64,000 nucleotides of DNA from Candidatus Thorarchaeota archaeon (GTDB lineage Archaea > Asgardarchaeota > Thorarchaeia > Thorarchaeales > Thorarchaeaceae). A model generated the notes under the pieces. The model saw only the letters and a list, made by a program, of their open reading frames with translations. It ran no database searches and was not told where the DNA came from. Location of the stretch: positions 124,001 to 188,000 of the forward strand of contig RDOF01000001.1 of the NCBI GenBank assembly GCA_011365025.1, in the 5' to 3' direction. Every line of letters starts with the position of its first letter. Position 1 is the first letter of the stretch. Shown here piece by piece: positions 42,512 to 50,711 of this stretch. Both the position numbers and the translations under genes were made by a program.

Positions 42512-43804
42512 TTACCTCTTCCTCATGTAGGCAACAATCAAAACCATGACAAACGCCGCGCCTACTGCGACTGTCAGGATAAGTATCTCTCCTGATAACG
42601 GAGGCTCCGCGCTCGTCTGTGTGGTGGCGGTTGATGTTGTTGTGGTGGTAGTCGTTGTGGTCGTCGTAGTAGAGGGCTCCATTGGATCGATGCGAAGCAG
42701 GAGAAGGTCCTTGTCCCCCACCTTGTCAGGAATCGTGTAGCCTGCTACGAAGTATGTTAGACTATCGAAGTGGTATACTACCTTGCGACCGACATCGTCA
42801 CCGTCTGAGTCCCATGTGTAGTTTGACGAAATTGAATCACTCATATCAGGGTATGTCAGAACTTGGATGTTCTTCTCTGGAGTCGATTCATAATCCCTTA
42901 GGAATGCCACTGTGGCGGGACTTGTCGACGCGACTGATCTCGGGAAGATCGTGCATGTTTGAGCCTGAAGAGTATCGGTCTCGGGAGTGTATCTGTAGTA
43001 GTCTTCGCCCACAAACCCATACATGTTGCCATTGGCTGTTCGTACTGAGTCGACAATGCCCAGATAAACTGGCCAGAGGCAATGAACAGTGCTATAGAGG
43101 AGAACTCCATCGGGGCTGTATCGCCGCACGGAGAATCCTTGATATGAGCTAAGTACCACGGGTTCCTGGGCATCATCTACCAGAACAGAAGCGGTTTCAT
43201 TGACATAGACACTTCCCCAAGAAGCTCCCCACACAAAACTCCCATCGGGGCTCCATTTGCATAGTGTGTGGGCTCCTGGAGTGTCTTGGGTACTATTACC
43301 ATGTAAAGTGTAGGCGTGTCCATATATGTCGACTGCAACGTCCAATCCTTTGAGTTCCTGCACTCCGCCAAACAGTGTGCAATTCCATATCTGGGTTCCG
43401 TTCGTATCCCACCTGAGGAGGAGGAGGTTGTAATTGAATGTTCCCACAATCCAGAGACTGCTTCCAAGGACTGCAACGGCATTCGCCTCATCGTCAGTCC
43501 CCCTGCCCCAGGTTCTGTTCCAGATTTGCTCACCATCTACCGACCACTTGGTAATGAGAACATCCTTGCTGCCCTCGCCATATGATGCTGTGTAGCCCAC
43601 AACGTATACGAAACCGTCACTAATGACAAGGTCGTTCGCCACATCATCGTTGGTTCCGGACCATATTGACACCTGAGCGACGTAGTCATCAGGGCTTGCG
43701 ACTGCTGACGTATGCTGACTTGTGACCAACGGCGATATCAGAAGGATCTGAATCATGTTTATCACAAGCCCAAAGCATAGGACTGCTATGAGCTCCCTTT
43801 TCAT
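42512..43804 (-). CDS. Surface-anchored beta-propeller-like protein
   Basis: 430 residues. It has a signal peptide, a body of repeated short segments around W-S-x-D-G and V-V-G-Y (for example LITKWSVDGEQIWNRTWG and TLCKWSPDGSFVWGASWG), typical of SBBP-type beta-propeller repeats, then a linker with 12 consecutive Thr codons (42636-42671), and a C-terminal transmembrane helix ending in RKR. GGAGG precedes the ATG. The Thr run is a likely site of O-glycosylation. Function unknown. Confidence 0.8.
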   Translation of the reverse strand: MKRELIAVLCFGLVINMIQILLISPLVTSQHTSAVASPDDYVAQVSIWSGTNDDVANDLVISDGFVYVVGYTASYGEGSKDVLITKWSVDGEQIWNRTWGRGTDDEANAVAVLGSSLWIVGTFNYNLLLLRWDTNGTQIWNCTLFGGVQELKGLDVAVDIYGHAYTLHGNSTQDTPGAHTLCKWSPDGSFVWGASWGSVYVNETASVLVDDAQEPVVLSSYQGFSVRRYSPDGVLLYSTVHCLWPVYLGIVDSVRTANGNMYGFVGEDYYRYTPETDTLQAQTCTIFPRSVASTSPATVAFLRDYESTPEKNIQVLTYPDMSDSISSNYTWDSDGDDVGRKVVYHFDSLTYFVAGYTIPDKVGDKDLLLLRIDPMEPSTTTTTTTTTTTTSTATTQTSAEPPLSGEILILTVAVGAAFVMVLIVAYMRKR

Positions 43805-43963
43805 TGCGGTGCCTCCTCACGACAGCCAATTCTCATGATGGCTAGCTTACACACCCGGCGATTTGGCAACTCCACTACATTTGGATTTAATCTTATCCAA
43901 CTAGGTACACGGCAGACTCATACTCCCGTTATTCGAAGGAACCACTTCAGACTAAACAGCAAC

Positions 43964-43973
43964 GTTAATATTC
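43964..43973 (+). promoter_or_regulatory. TATA-like element of the interrupted tRNA gene
   Basis: GTTAATATTC at -34 to -25 from position 43998, similar to the element before tRNA-Met. Confidence 0.4.
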
Positions 43974-43997
43974 GAACCTGCAACTCCAGCCAACTCA

Positions 43998-44192
43998 GCC
44001 GCCGTGGCTCAGTCGGTAGGGTGAGGCTCCTAAGGGGGCCTTGCATCGAAAGCGACAGCAGTGGACGCATATTGCGCCATGCCGCTAAAGCCTGTTATCT
44101 TTCAGCCGGCTGGTTGAGAGCCAGACAGTTGTTGGTCGGAGGTTCGAGGATCGCCCTGCATGCCAGGTCGATAGGGACCCCTCCCGGCGGCG
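43998..44192 (+). tRNA. Interrupted tRNA-like gene, isotype unresolved
   Basis: The ends pair as a tRNA: acceptor GCCGCCG (43998-44004) with CGGCGGC (44185-44191), discriminator G at 44192, then TTTT. T8-G9 and a D-arm-like GGCTCAGTCGGTAGG follow. The T stem GGAGG (44138-44142) pairs with CCTCC (44180-44184), but after TTCGA about 30 nt interrupt the T loop. Between the D arm and the T stem about 110 nt replace the normal 25 or so, including strong local hairpins (for example GTGGACGCA with TGCGCCAT). So two introns are likely, one in the T loop. Candidate anticodon loops are TTGAGAG (44114-44120, GAG) or the CCTAAGG region, neither fully convincing. The rest of the 484-bp gap from 43805 to 44288 holds nothing else clear. 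Confidence 0.5.
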
Positions 44193-44288
44193 CTTTTGCT
44201 CAAACATCTGTTGTACCTATTGCTAGTTTGTGAATTGATATCCGTTTGTGCAAGACTTGAAAAGAACAGACACTAACATACAGCCGAA

Positions 44289-44705
44289 ATGGCAGATTTG
44301 ATGAGCCCCCGTAGCCTCCTGATAACGTACGCAGCTCTTCTGGTAGTAATGGTTGTTCTGCTTTGGTCAGTAGTTCAGGATACGAATGTTGACTCTGGCA
44401 TGCAATATCTAGTCTATGTCTGGGCTTGGAATCTTGCGTTGGCTTCAGCACTAGTTGGGAGTTTCTCCGTACTAATGCTCGAAGGTGCCTCAAAAACAAA
44501 GACTAAGCAAGCTGGCCTTCTCATTTTGGTCAGCGCAGTTCCATCGATTCCTTTGTTGCTCATTGGACAGTTGCTTTCTGGAGACCCTGCTGTGGGGATA
44601 CAAATTGTGGCTTTCTTTGCCATTTTCCTGATTACTATTCTTGGAGGTGGCGAGCTAGTATCCCTAGCAAGGAAACGTGCATCTGTGGATGGCGACAGAA
44701 ACTAA
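44289..44705 (+). CDS. Four-helix membrane protein of unknown function
   Basis: 138 residues with four hydrophobic helices (LLITYAALLVVMVVLLWSVV, LALASALVGSFSVLML, AGLLILVSAVPSIPLLLIG and IVAFFAIFLITILGG) and a short charged C-terminal tail (RKRASVDGDRN). I do not recognise it. It lies about 100 bp after the interrupted tRNA on the same strand. Confidence 0.6.
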   Translation: MADLMSPRSLLITYAALLVVMVVLLWSVVQDTNVDSGMQYLVYVWAWNLALASALVGSFSVLMLEGASKTKTKQAGLLILVSAVPSIPLLLIGQLLSGDPAVGIQIVAFFAIFLITILGGGELVSLARKRASVDGDRN

Positions 44706-44711
44706 TCACAA

Positions 44712-44831
44712 ATGGCGGCCCCGTACAAGGGATTCTTCAAAATGGACTACATTCTCAGTCCGGAGGAGCGTAAATCCCGGCGGCGCCACTTCTCCTTTAC
44801 TGCATGCTTCGCTGGCAATTACCTCTTGTAG
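44712..44831 (+). CDS. Possible 39-residue basic peptide
   Basis: A short frame right after the membrane-protein stop, encoding a peptide with an SPEERKSRRRH centre. No convincing ribosome-binding site. It ends 2 bp before the end of the convergent gene. Part of its DNA (around 44777) repeats the CCCGGCGGCGC string found at the 3' end of the interrupted tRNA. It may be chance. Confidence 0.2.
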   Translation: MAAPYKGFFKMDYILSPEERKSRRRHFSFTACFAGNYLL

Positions 44832-44833
44832 TC

Positions 44834-45250
44834 CTATTCAAATCTCAAGTTGAACTGCTGGTTCTCTGACGAGGCTGATTCTCGCTTGCGACGTTCGGAT
44901 TGACCGACTGCAGGACAACAGGCACAGATTGACGAATAAGTGAGGAATATGGCAACAACAAACTGTGCCACACCGACGTAGAATTCAGACGGGGTCGACA
45001 ATAGCTGGAACGAGAGGAAGCTAACTCCCATACCCAAGACTGAGATGGAGCATAGAGCAAAGTACAGGTTTATTCGGTATTCACCGGCTGCGTAGCACCT
45101 GGCTGAGCAATAGAATGTCCCAAGTCCTCGATAGCGTATTCTGTTTGTCCACATGTATCGTGGTTTTCCGCACCAATCACAAGAACTTCCGTGAGTATTG
45201 TCTCTCTGTGTCAATAGACCACCTCTTGCTTCAAACTTGTATGTCTTCAT
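44834..45250 (-). CDS. Zinc-finger, two-helix membrane protein
   Basis: 138 residues. The N-terminal part has CDWC and FYCSARCYAAGEY, a likely zinc-binding treble-clef or TRASH-like finger. Two hydrophobic helices follow (LYFALCSISVLGMGVSFLSF and FVVAIFLTYSSICACCPAV), and a charged tail. Role unknown; a zinc finger joined to membrane helices suggests an assembly or sensing factor. Confidence 0.6.
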   Translation of the reverse strand: MKTYKFEARGGLLTQRDNTHGSSCDWCGKPRYMWTNRIRYRGLGTFYCSARCYAAGEYRINLYFALCSISVLGMGVSFLSFQLLSTPSEFYVGVAQFVVAIFLTYSSICACCPAVGQSERRKRESASSENQQFNLRFE

Positions 45251-45395
45251 TTATCTCAATAATCTTTGCAAAGCCTTCTTCCTGCCGCATCATAGTTGCT
45301 CAGCATAGGAAGAAACAAACGAAGGTCAAGGAAGCGGAAGTCTTACCTAGAACCGCCGGTCCTCTCCATTGTAGAAAGAATGCAAGGTGCCCCTT

Positions 45396-46709
45396 ATGAT
45401 ACTCCAGAAGTATGTGAGTGACCTAAGTAAGAAAGGTAAGCTGACCGCAATAAGAAGAAGTGTTTCAAGAGACCTCGAGATTGCAGGGGTTCTAAAAGCA
45501 TTGGAACCGAACCCTGTTTACTTCACCAATATTGAGGGGTTCGAAGTGCCGGTTGTAGGGAACCTATTTTGTACAAAGGAGCAGATTGCAAGCTACTTTG
45601 GCATTAGGTCCGAAGAGGTGATTCACCTGCTGGCAAGAGCGATAAATAGCCGCAGCAGCCCGGAGATAATTGACGCCGCGCCATGTCAGGACGTGGTGGA
45701 AAATACTGTGAATCTGGATGGACTACCAATTCCTATTCACAACAAAGTGGAACGTGGACCGTATATAACGGCAGGAGTTGTTGTATCTTCAGACCCGGAA
45801 TATGGACAAAACCTTGACTTCCATAGGGCAATGCAGCTAGACAAGAACCGAATGGTCACAAGAGTTGTACGAGGACATGACTTTCATAAGTTCTTGGAGA
45901 GAAATGGTGAAGTTGACGTTGCCTTCTGCATTGGAAATACACCCGAGATACTAATAGCGGCAGCCACAACCGTAGAAATAGGGACAAACGAATTGGAGAT
46001 TGCTAATGCTCTTGGACCAATCAAGGTCACGAGAGCTACGACTGTTGATTTGCTGATTCCAGCTGACTGTGAGTATGTCTTGGAGGGAAGGGTCATTTGG
46101 GAGGAGAAGATTGACGAAGGACCCTTTGTGGATATTACTGAAACAGCGGACATGGTCCGTCAAGAGCCTATCTTCGAGGTGAAGAGAATCACCCATAGGT
46201 CAAATCCCATATGGCAAGCCCTTCTGCCAGGATGTTTGGAGCATAAATTGCTCATGGGAATGCCTCGCGAACCAACGGTGTTCAAAAGAATCACAGAGAA
46301 AGGAGTTGATGTGCTAGATGTTCATATCACCCCTGGCGGAACGAGTTGGTTGCATATTGCCGTGAAGATTAGAAAGAGAAACGATGATGATGGTATGAAG
46401 GCCATTGAAGGCGCTTTCGAGGGCCACCGGAGTGGGAAACATGTGTGGATTTATGACGAGGACATTGACATCTATGACGAACGAAGTCGCGAATGGGCAA
46501 TGGCTACACGGTTTCAAGGTCATTCTGACATGCTGGTTAAGGAAAGGGAGTCAGGGAGTTCTCTGGATCCTAGCGCAGAACCAGACACAAAACTAACTAC
46601 AAAGATTGGATTTGATGCCACAAAACCTTTGGTGGCAAAGGGCAAGAACTTCGAGCGTGTAGATTTCCCGGAAGTAGATATAGATGACTACTTGAAGGAT
46701 GGGTCTTAG
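45396..46709 (+). CDS. UbiD-family decarboxylase
   Basis: Prenylated-FMN-dependent decarboxylase, about 437 residues. EGRVIWEEKIDEGPFVDITETADM contains the conserved catalytic glutamates near the prFMN site; other family segments are GHDFHKFLERNGEVDVAFCIGN and HKLLMGMPREPTVFKRI. In archaea a UbiD homologue decarboxylates trans-anhydromevalonate 5-phosphate in the modified mevalonate pathway; this is one plausible role here, others being aromatic acid decarboxylation. ATG at 45396 has AGGTG seven nt upstream. No prenyltransferase (UbiX) gene is in the window. Confidence 0.9.
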   Translation: MILQKYVSDLSKKGKLTAIRRSVSRDLEIAGVLKALEPNPVYFTNIEGFEVPVVGNLFCTKEQIASYFGIRSEEVIHLLARAINSRSSPEIIDAAPCQDVVENTVNLDGLPIPIHNKVERGPYITAGVVVSSDPEYGQNLDFHRAMQLDKNRMVTRVVRGHDFHKFLERNGEVDVAFCIGNTPEILIAAATTVEIGTNELEIANALGPIKVTRATTVDLLIPADCEYVLEGRVIWEEKIDEGPFVDITETADMVRQEPIFEVKRITHRSNPIWQALLPGCLEHKLLMGMPREPTVFKRITEKGVDVLDVHITPGGTSWLHIAVKIRKRNDDDGMKAIEGAFEGHRSGKHVWIYDEDIDIYDERSREWAMATRFQGHSDMLVKERESGSSLDPSAEPDTKLTTKIGFDATKPLVAKGKNFERVDFPEVDIDDYLKDGS

Positions 46710-46720
46710 AAAAGGCGGCA

Positions 46721-46735
46721 CTTTTGTTGTTTTTT
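46721..46735 (+). terminator. T-rich terminator after the UbiD gene
   Basis: CTTTTGTTGTTTTTT about 12 nt after the stop codon. The 203-bp gap to the next gene holds nothing else clear. Confidence 0.4.
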
Positions 46736-46912
46736 CGACTATTTCGAAGTCATGGAGAACAAAGTACAATGGATGTATGCTCTCCAGACCGAGTTTTTAT
46801 CCTCATAAGCGTATAACATGCGAATTATTATAGTGAACAGAAACAAGAAAGTATGATATTCCTAAACTGCGAGTTATTCTCGCTATGAATTAAACTAACT
46901 GAAGATGATGGT

Positions 46913-47185
46913 ATGAAAGTCACTCCAATAGCCGTGGCAGAACGCAATTACTTGAGGGGCGTATTGCGGGCGTTTCTGCAGGGCAAGAAGAATGATAACT
47001 ACGTCATCGGCTGTTTCAAGAATGTACCCATCGCAATTTTCGATCAAGTTGTGTGTGAACTGAATGAGTTTTCTGAAAGCCCCCAATTCAAGCGGCTCTA
47101 CAACATAAGGAAAACACTCGAACAGCACTTGAAAGGAACTGAATCAAAGAGCAGGTGGAGCTCTTGGGCCCTTGGAATGTACTAA
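46913..47185 (+). CDS. Small soluble protein of unknown function (90 aa)
   Basis: 90 residues, mixed helix and strand, with one internal cysteine-containing stretch (NYVIGCFKNVPIAIFDQVV) and a basic C-terminal half. I do not recognise it. The ATG lacks a strong ribosome-binding site. It stands alone between the UbiD gene and a minus-strand gene. Confidence 0.5.
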   Translation: MKVTPIAVAERNYLRGVLRAFLQGKKNDNYVIGCFKNVPIAIFDQVVCELNEFSESPQFKRLYNIRKTLEQHLKGTESKSRWSSWALGMY

Positions 47186-47239
47186 GGTGTGCATTGCAAA
47201 TCTGTGTGGAACGATAATAGTGTGAGTTGGACTCGGCTA

Positions 47240-48001
47240 TTAATCATGTAATGGTTTCTGAAAACCGAGCAAGGTCGAGGATTGAAGTAGGAGCTGGCCA
47301 ATTAAGTAGGTCACTCCAACAAATGCAGTACCACTCATGAAGCTGGGGTCCTGGAAGTATCTGAAAGCGATAGCCCAGTCAGATATGAAGAAGAACAGGA
47401 ACCCAAAGACTAGTGCCAGCTTGAAAGGAACAGGATACTCGTCAAACCATTTTGTCATGGCAAATGCCAGAGCTGTAACAAGCAGAATGCCATACCCGAG
47501 AGCGCCAATGCTCATGACTTGGTCGGCGGGATTGTAGATTGTTAGTTGAAAGAGGACAATTACTGCAACAATGCTTAGTATCCATATGATTGCATTATTC
47601 ATCCTAATCCTTCGGGTTTCTTTCTTTTCAAAGAATAAGGGAGAGCGGTTTCGCAATGCGAGCAAGTAGAATAGGTGCCCAATACCAAAGAAGATGATGC
47701 CATTGATAAGAGCCGTAGTAGTGGGAAAGAGGAGAAGTCCGGGCATCGCAAAGTCACCTATGGAACCGAAAATCATTGCAATAAGAAGAAGAGTGGCGTA
47801 GTATCTCCAAGAACCTATGCGGGCATCTTGGGAGTTAACGTGGCAATATAGTAGATTGATGACTGAGTATACAACAAGGAGAAGAGACGTTGGCAGAAAA
47901 ACATCCAGGGAACCGCCGGTTACTGCCTGAAATAGGGTTGATGCCACAATTATAACCATGAGAGCAATGTGCAAGTAGCGGAGGGTTGTCCTCTTTGACA
48001 T
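47240..48001 (-). CDS. YhhN/TMEM86-family membrane protein
   Basis: 253 residues, about eight transmembrane helices. Family features are FGSIGDFAMPGLLLFP (acidic GD in helix), GIGHLFYLLALR, FGFLFFFISDWAIAF and YLIGQLLLQ. Eukaryotic TMEM86 members are lysoplasmalogenases; archaeal members may act on ether lipids, but this is not shown. It lies among accessory genes on the minus strand. Confidence 0.78.
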   Translation of the reverse strand: MSKRTTLRYLHIALMVIIVASTLFQAVTGGSLDVFLPTSLLLVVYSVINLLYCHVNSQDARIGSWRYYATLLLIAMIFGSIGDFAMPGLLLFPTTTALINGIIFFGIGHLFYLLALRNRSPLFFEKKETRRIRMNNAIIWILSIVAVIVLFQLTIYNPADQVMSIGALGYGILLVTALAFAMTKWFDEYPVPFKLALVFGFLFFFISDWAIAFRYFQDPSFMSGTAFVGVTYLIGQLLLQSSTLLGFQKPLHD

Positions 48002-48111
48002 TAATTATCCCATCTTTCCTTTTTGTTCTGAAGTGGATGTGCACGGTGCTGCATTAATCTATCTGAATATAGTCTGAAACCGTTTCAAGACATTTCTGCG
48101 GCACCATGAAC

Positions 48112-48423
48112 CTAATCACGTGATTTCCAGCAAGAGAGATCTTTTTGAGAGACCACCCACTGGGGGTCTTGAAAGACACAGCGGATGTATCGTATCTTAT
48201 TAAACTCGCGTTCATGAGAACAGAAGTAGCAATTCTCGCAGGTCCGTTCTGGTATTGGTTCTTTCTTGGCCTTGAACGCGCTCTCTGATTTCACAGGTTC
48301 TTTTCTCCACTTCTCCAGCTTCTCTCTTACTGACTTCCTAGTAAGCCAGACCATGTCCTCATAATCGATGTCTTCTTGACTGCTAGGCTCCTTCTCTTCA
48401 TCAGAGGAAAAAAATCCAACCAT
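48112..48423 (-). CDS. Small cysteine-rich protein of unknown function
   Basis: About 103 residues. The second half has CENCYFCSHE, then RCVF and CW, a possible zinc or iron-sulfur site. The N-terminal part is acidic and charged. The ATG at 48423 has a TTTATTTC element about 30 nt upstream, suggesting a leaderless message. Confidence 0.5.
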   Translation of the reverse strand: MVGFFSSDEEKEPSSQEDIDYEDMVWLTRKSVREKLEKWRKEPVKSESAFKAKKEPIPERTCENCYFCSHEREFNKIRYIRCVFQDPQWVVSQKDLSCWKSRD

Positions 48424-48516
48424 ACTAGAAGAGAAGGGCAATTGCGAAATAAATGCGTTTTGCCGCTAAGAACGCCTGAGAATCATTATAATTAATTGCG
48501 CATAAGGGGAAACCAT

Positions 48517-48882
48517 CTAGTCACCAGTGGGTGTCACAGTCCGGCCTTCAACCATCAGAATAGCCGTTCTTCCCGGAGCCCTGGTCCGATGATTCATGCC
48601 TCTCGGAACTAGAAACCCCTGCCCAGCCTGTAGTTCAACCCTCGTGTTTTCCAAATCAATAAGCAATAGGCCATCGATGACATAGAAGAACTCGTCTTCG
48701 GCATCGTGTTTGTGCCAGTGAAACTCGCCATCTATGACCCCAAGCCGGACCACGCAATCATTGACCTCGCAGAGAGAGAAGTTCTGCCATTTCTTCTTGC
48801 TCTCTTGAATGAGTTCAGCGATATCTATTATTTCGAGCTTTCCAAATCTTACATCCGTATCGATGGAATAGTGAGAGTTCAT
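48517..48882 (-). CDS. Cupin-domain protein
   Basis: 121-residue single-domain cupin. The metal motif 1 is HWHKHDAEDEFFYVIDG and motif 2 is PRGMNHRT. Small cupins of this kind bind a metal and act as isomerases, dioxygenases or sensors; the function is not set by sequence. AGGAGAAA precedes the ATG. Confidence 0.87.
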   Translation of the reverse strand: MNSHYSIDTDVRFGKLEIIDIAELIQESKKKWQNFSLCEVNDCVVRLGVIDGEFHWHKHDAEDEFFYVIDGLLLIDLENTRVELQAGQGFLVPRGMNHRTRAPGRTAILMVEGRTVTPTGD

Positions 48883-49025
48883 CCCGATTTCTCCTAGTCA
48901 TATATTGAAGCACGGCCGCGTTTCAAAGATTCCTATTTGACAGGTGTCTGATTCACATACAGAAGTCGATTCAGGAACCAAAAAAGGAAACGAGAGCGAG
49001 AGATGAGCTCTTGCTCTCCCATAGT

Positions 49026-49472
49026 CTAGCGATATGAAACAATTAATTCTGTCACAAGCTTTACGCAGGAACCAATCAAGCAGTTCCCAATTGGGCAGTT
49101 CTTATGGGCCACGTCAAACAGACGCTGAATCTTTTTCTCATCCATGCCCTTTGGAACCGTTGCCTTGGTGTGGATCTCGATTGTCGTGAACCTGCTTTCT
49201 CCAGATTTTTGATCGGTTTCGTAATGGCCACTAATCTCAGAGTGAAGCTCAAGTAGATCTACATGGGCTTTCTGTAGTGCAATTTCAAAAACAAGATTCA
49301 CACAGGCGCCAATGGCTGCAAGAAATAACTGATGTGGACTTGTTGTTCCGGGGCATTCCTTAGTCATGGGAGGCGGACAAACTGCTGTGCTTTGATAGCC
49401 ACCCAGGGTAATAGTGTGAATCTGGGGTACATCTGTTTTCGTCAGGTGAGCAGTAAAGGTTGAGTTTCCCAT
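49026..49472 (-). CDS. OsmC-family protein
   Basis: 148 residues of the OsmC/Ohr family, which reduces organic hydroperoxides through two cysteines. The first conserved Cys lies in LAAIGACVNLVFE and the second in NCPIGNCLIGSC. The SPHQLFLAAIGAC helix is the family landmark. It is in an accessory block with the cupin gene. GATGAGAAAGA precedes the ATG. Confidence 0.88.
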   Translation of the reverse strand: MGNSTFTAHLTKTDVPQIHTITLGGYQSTAVCPPPMTKECPGTTSPHQLFLAAIGACVNLVFEIALQKAHVDLLELHSEISGHYETDQKSGESRFTTIEIHTKATVPKGMDEKKIQRLFDVAHKNCPIGNCLIGSCVKLVTELIVSYR

Positions 49473-49654
49473 TCTTTCTCATCTCGTAGATTCTAGGGCG
49501 CTTGACTGAGTCGGAACTCAATGCAAAGACAAGGTGCCGGCGAAGACTACTCGGAAATAAATGTACGGAAACAGACATAAATGTGAACGATACCTATCAT
49601 CGAATCAATAGCGGTTTACTCAAAATTGTATGAGGCCCAATTCCTGGCGCCGTT

Positions 49655-49933
49655 CTATTGCTCATCCGTTTCCTCTCTGATTATTCTGTAAACAACTTGA
49701 TTCAAATGGTCAGGACAACCCAGTTCCACACTGTTTCCATCGTTACCGAAGAATGAGAAGCTGCCACCTGATTGCATCACTAGAATCCACGGATACAGCA
49801 TAGGGAGAGAGCTGGGGCACAACTTCCCTCTGTCCTCAGGGTAATGATATTTGTCACCTACTTTCTGATTCATTGAGCATTTTCCGCTCCCGAGAATGTC
49901 AATTACTTCGATTGTTATCTTGTATTTCGGCAT
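49655..49933 (-). CDS. TIGR04076-family small protein
   Basis: About 92 residues. The order YKITIEVIDILGSGKC, then KVGD, GKLCPSSLPMLYPWILVMQSGGSF and CPDHLNQVVYRIIRE follows the TIGR04076 family pattern. Function is not known for the family. ATG at 49933 begins MPKYKIT, the usual start; an upstream in-frame start would add 11 residues. Confidence 0.7.
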   Translation of the reverse strand: MPKYKITIEVIDILGSGKCSMNQKVGDKYHYPEDRGKLCPSSLPMLYPWILVMQSGGSFSFFGNDGNSVELGCPDHLNQVVYRIIREETDEQ

Positions 49934-50102
49934 GAATATCAGTTCTGCATTGAATAGAATCAACATAAGAAAGCAATCGGACGACGCAATCGAGATGAGC
50001 AGGTTGAACAGCGAGATATTACAAAGGGGATATGTTGATAATGGGATAACAAGGCGATTCTAATGACAAAGAATGGGTCTTGAAAGAGCAAACGGTGGCC
50101 CA

Positions 50103-50702
50103 ATGAGTGTCTGGTGCCCCTTAGTCCCAGCGGAAGACCTCTTGGGCATGGGCCTGTATAAGAGAAATTTGTCAGATGTTAGCAACGCCTACTATGATTG
50201 GTGTGCTTCCATGCGAAGCAAGACCTTGGGAACTGTTACAATGGGCGGCCTCTTGGACCGCATCAGAATGCTGATGATAAATGTGGGTATTGCTTGTGGG
50301 CAGAATCGGGAACTTGCTGAAGCGGTTCAATCGATTGTCGCCTCCAATCTCAGAAAGGGAGCAGCCAGATTGGTTTCAAAACTGCCTGTTGGAACACAGG
50401 AAGAACAGACCGTAAAGAAGACCCTTGCCATGTTCTTTGCCCGGATGAAGTTCACGCGTGACATTGACCCGAAGGAAGAAATTCGCAAGGCCATGCCAGA
50501 ATCTGTTTCAATCAAATCGGAAACGGATAACATAGCAGCTTCACCTTTTGACAAGATACTACCTGAAGGGATGTCAAGAGATCTTGATATCGACGACAAG
50601 ATTCAGATAGCAAAACTGGCAGTACAGCAGGGAACAGAGGTAGTGAGGACTTTGTACACGCGGCTTCTAAGCCCGGACCCCTATGGAAACGACTCCAATT
50701 GA
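50103..50702 (+). CDS. Protein of unknown function (199 aa)
   Basis: I do not recognise this soluble protein, predicted mostly helical (LGTVTMGGLLDRIRMLMINVGIACGQNRELAEAVQSIV, then LAMFFARMKFTRDIDPKEEIRKAM). The ATG at 50103 is preferred because GGTGG lies about 5 nt upstream; an ATG at 50073 is possible. It converges on the phosphoesterase gene. Confidence 0.65.
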   Translation: MSVWCPLVPAEDLLGMGLYKRNLSDVSNAYYDWCASMRSKTLGTVTMGGLLDRIRMLMINVGIACGQNRELAEAVQSIVASNLRKGAARLVSKLPVGTQEEQTVKKTLAMFFARMKFTRDIDPKEEIRKAMPESVSIKSETDNIAASPFDKILPEGMSRDLDIDDKIQIAKLAVQQGTEVVRTLYTRLLSPDPYGNDSN

Positions 50703-50711
50703 TGGGGGTTC

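Noticed and set aside
42600..42672. GTT/GTG repeat as a possible microsatellite or CRISPR-like repeat
   Set aside because: It is the coding sequence of a Thr linker with varied codons and has no spacer structure.
44022..44041. Anticodon arm AGGCTC/GGGCCT with TAA (Leu) in the interrupted tRNA
   Set aside because: The stem is good but the loop is 6 or 8 nt rather than 7 and position 33 would not be T, so isotype Leu(TAA) is not asserted.
44711..44790. Second tRNA in the gap after the membrane protein
   Set aside because: The sequence has a CCCGGCGGCGCC end that resembles a tRNA 3' end, but no matching 5' acceptor strand or anticodon arm could be found on either strand.
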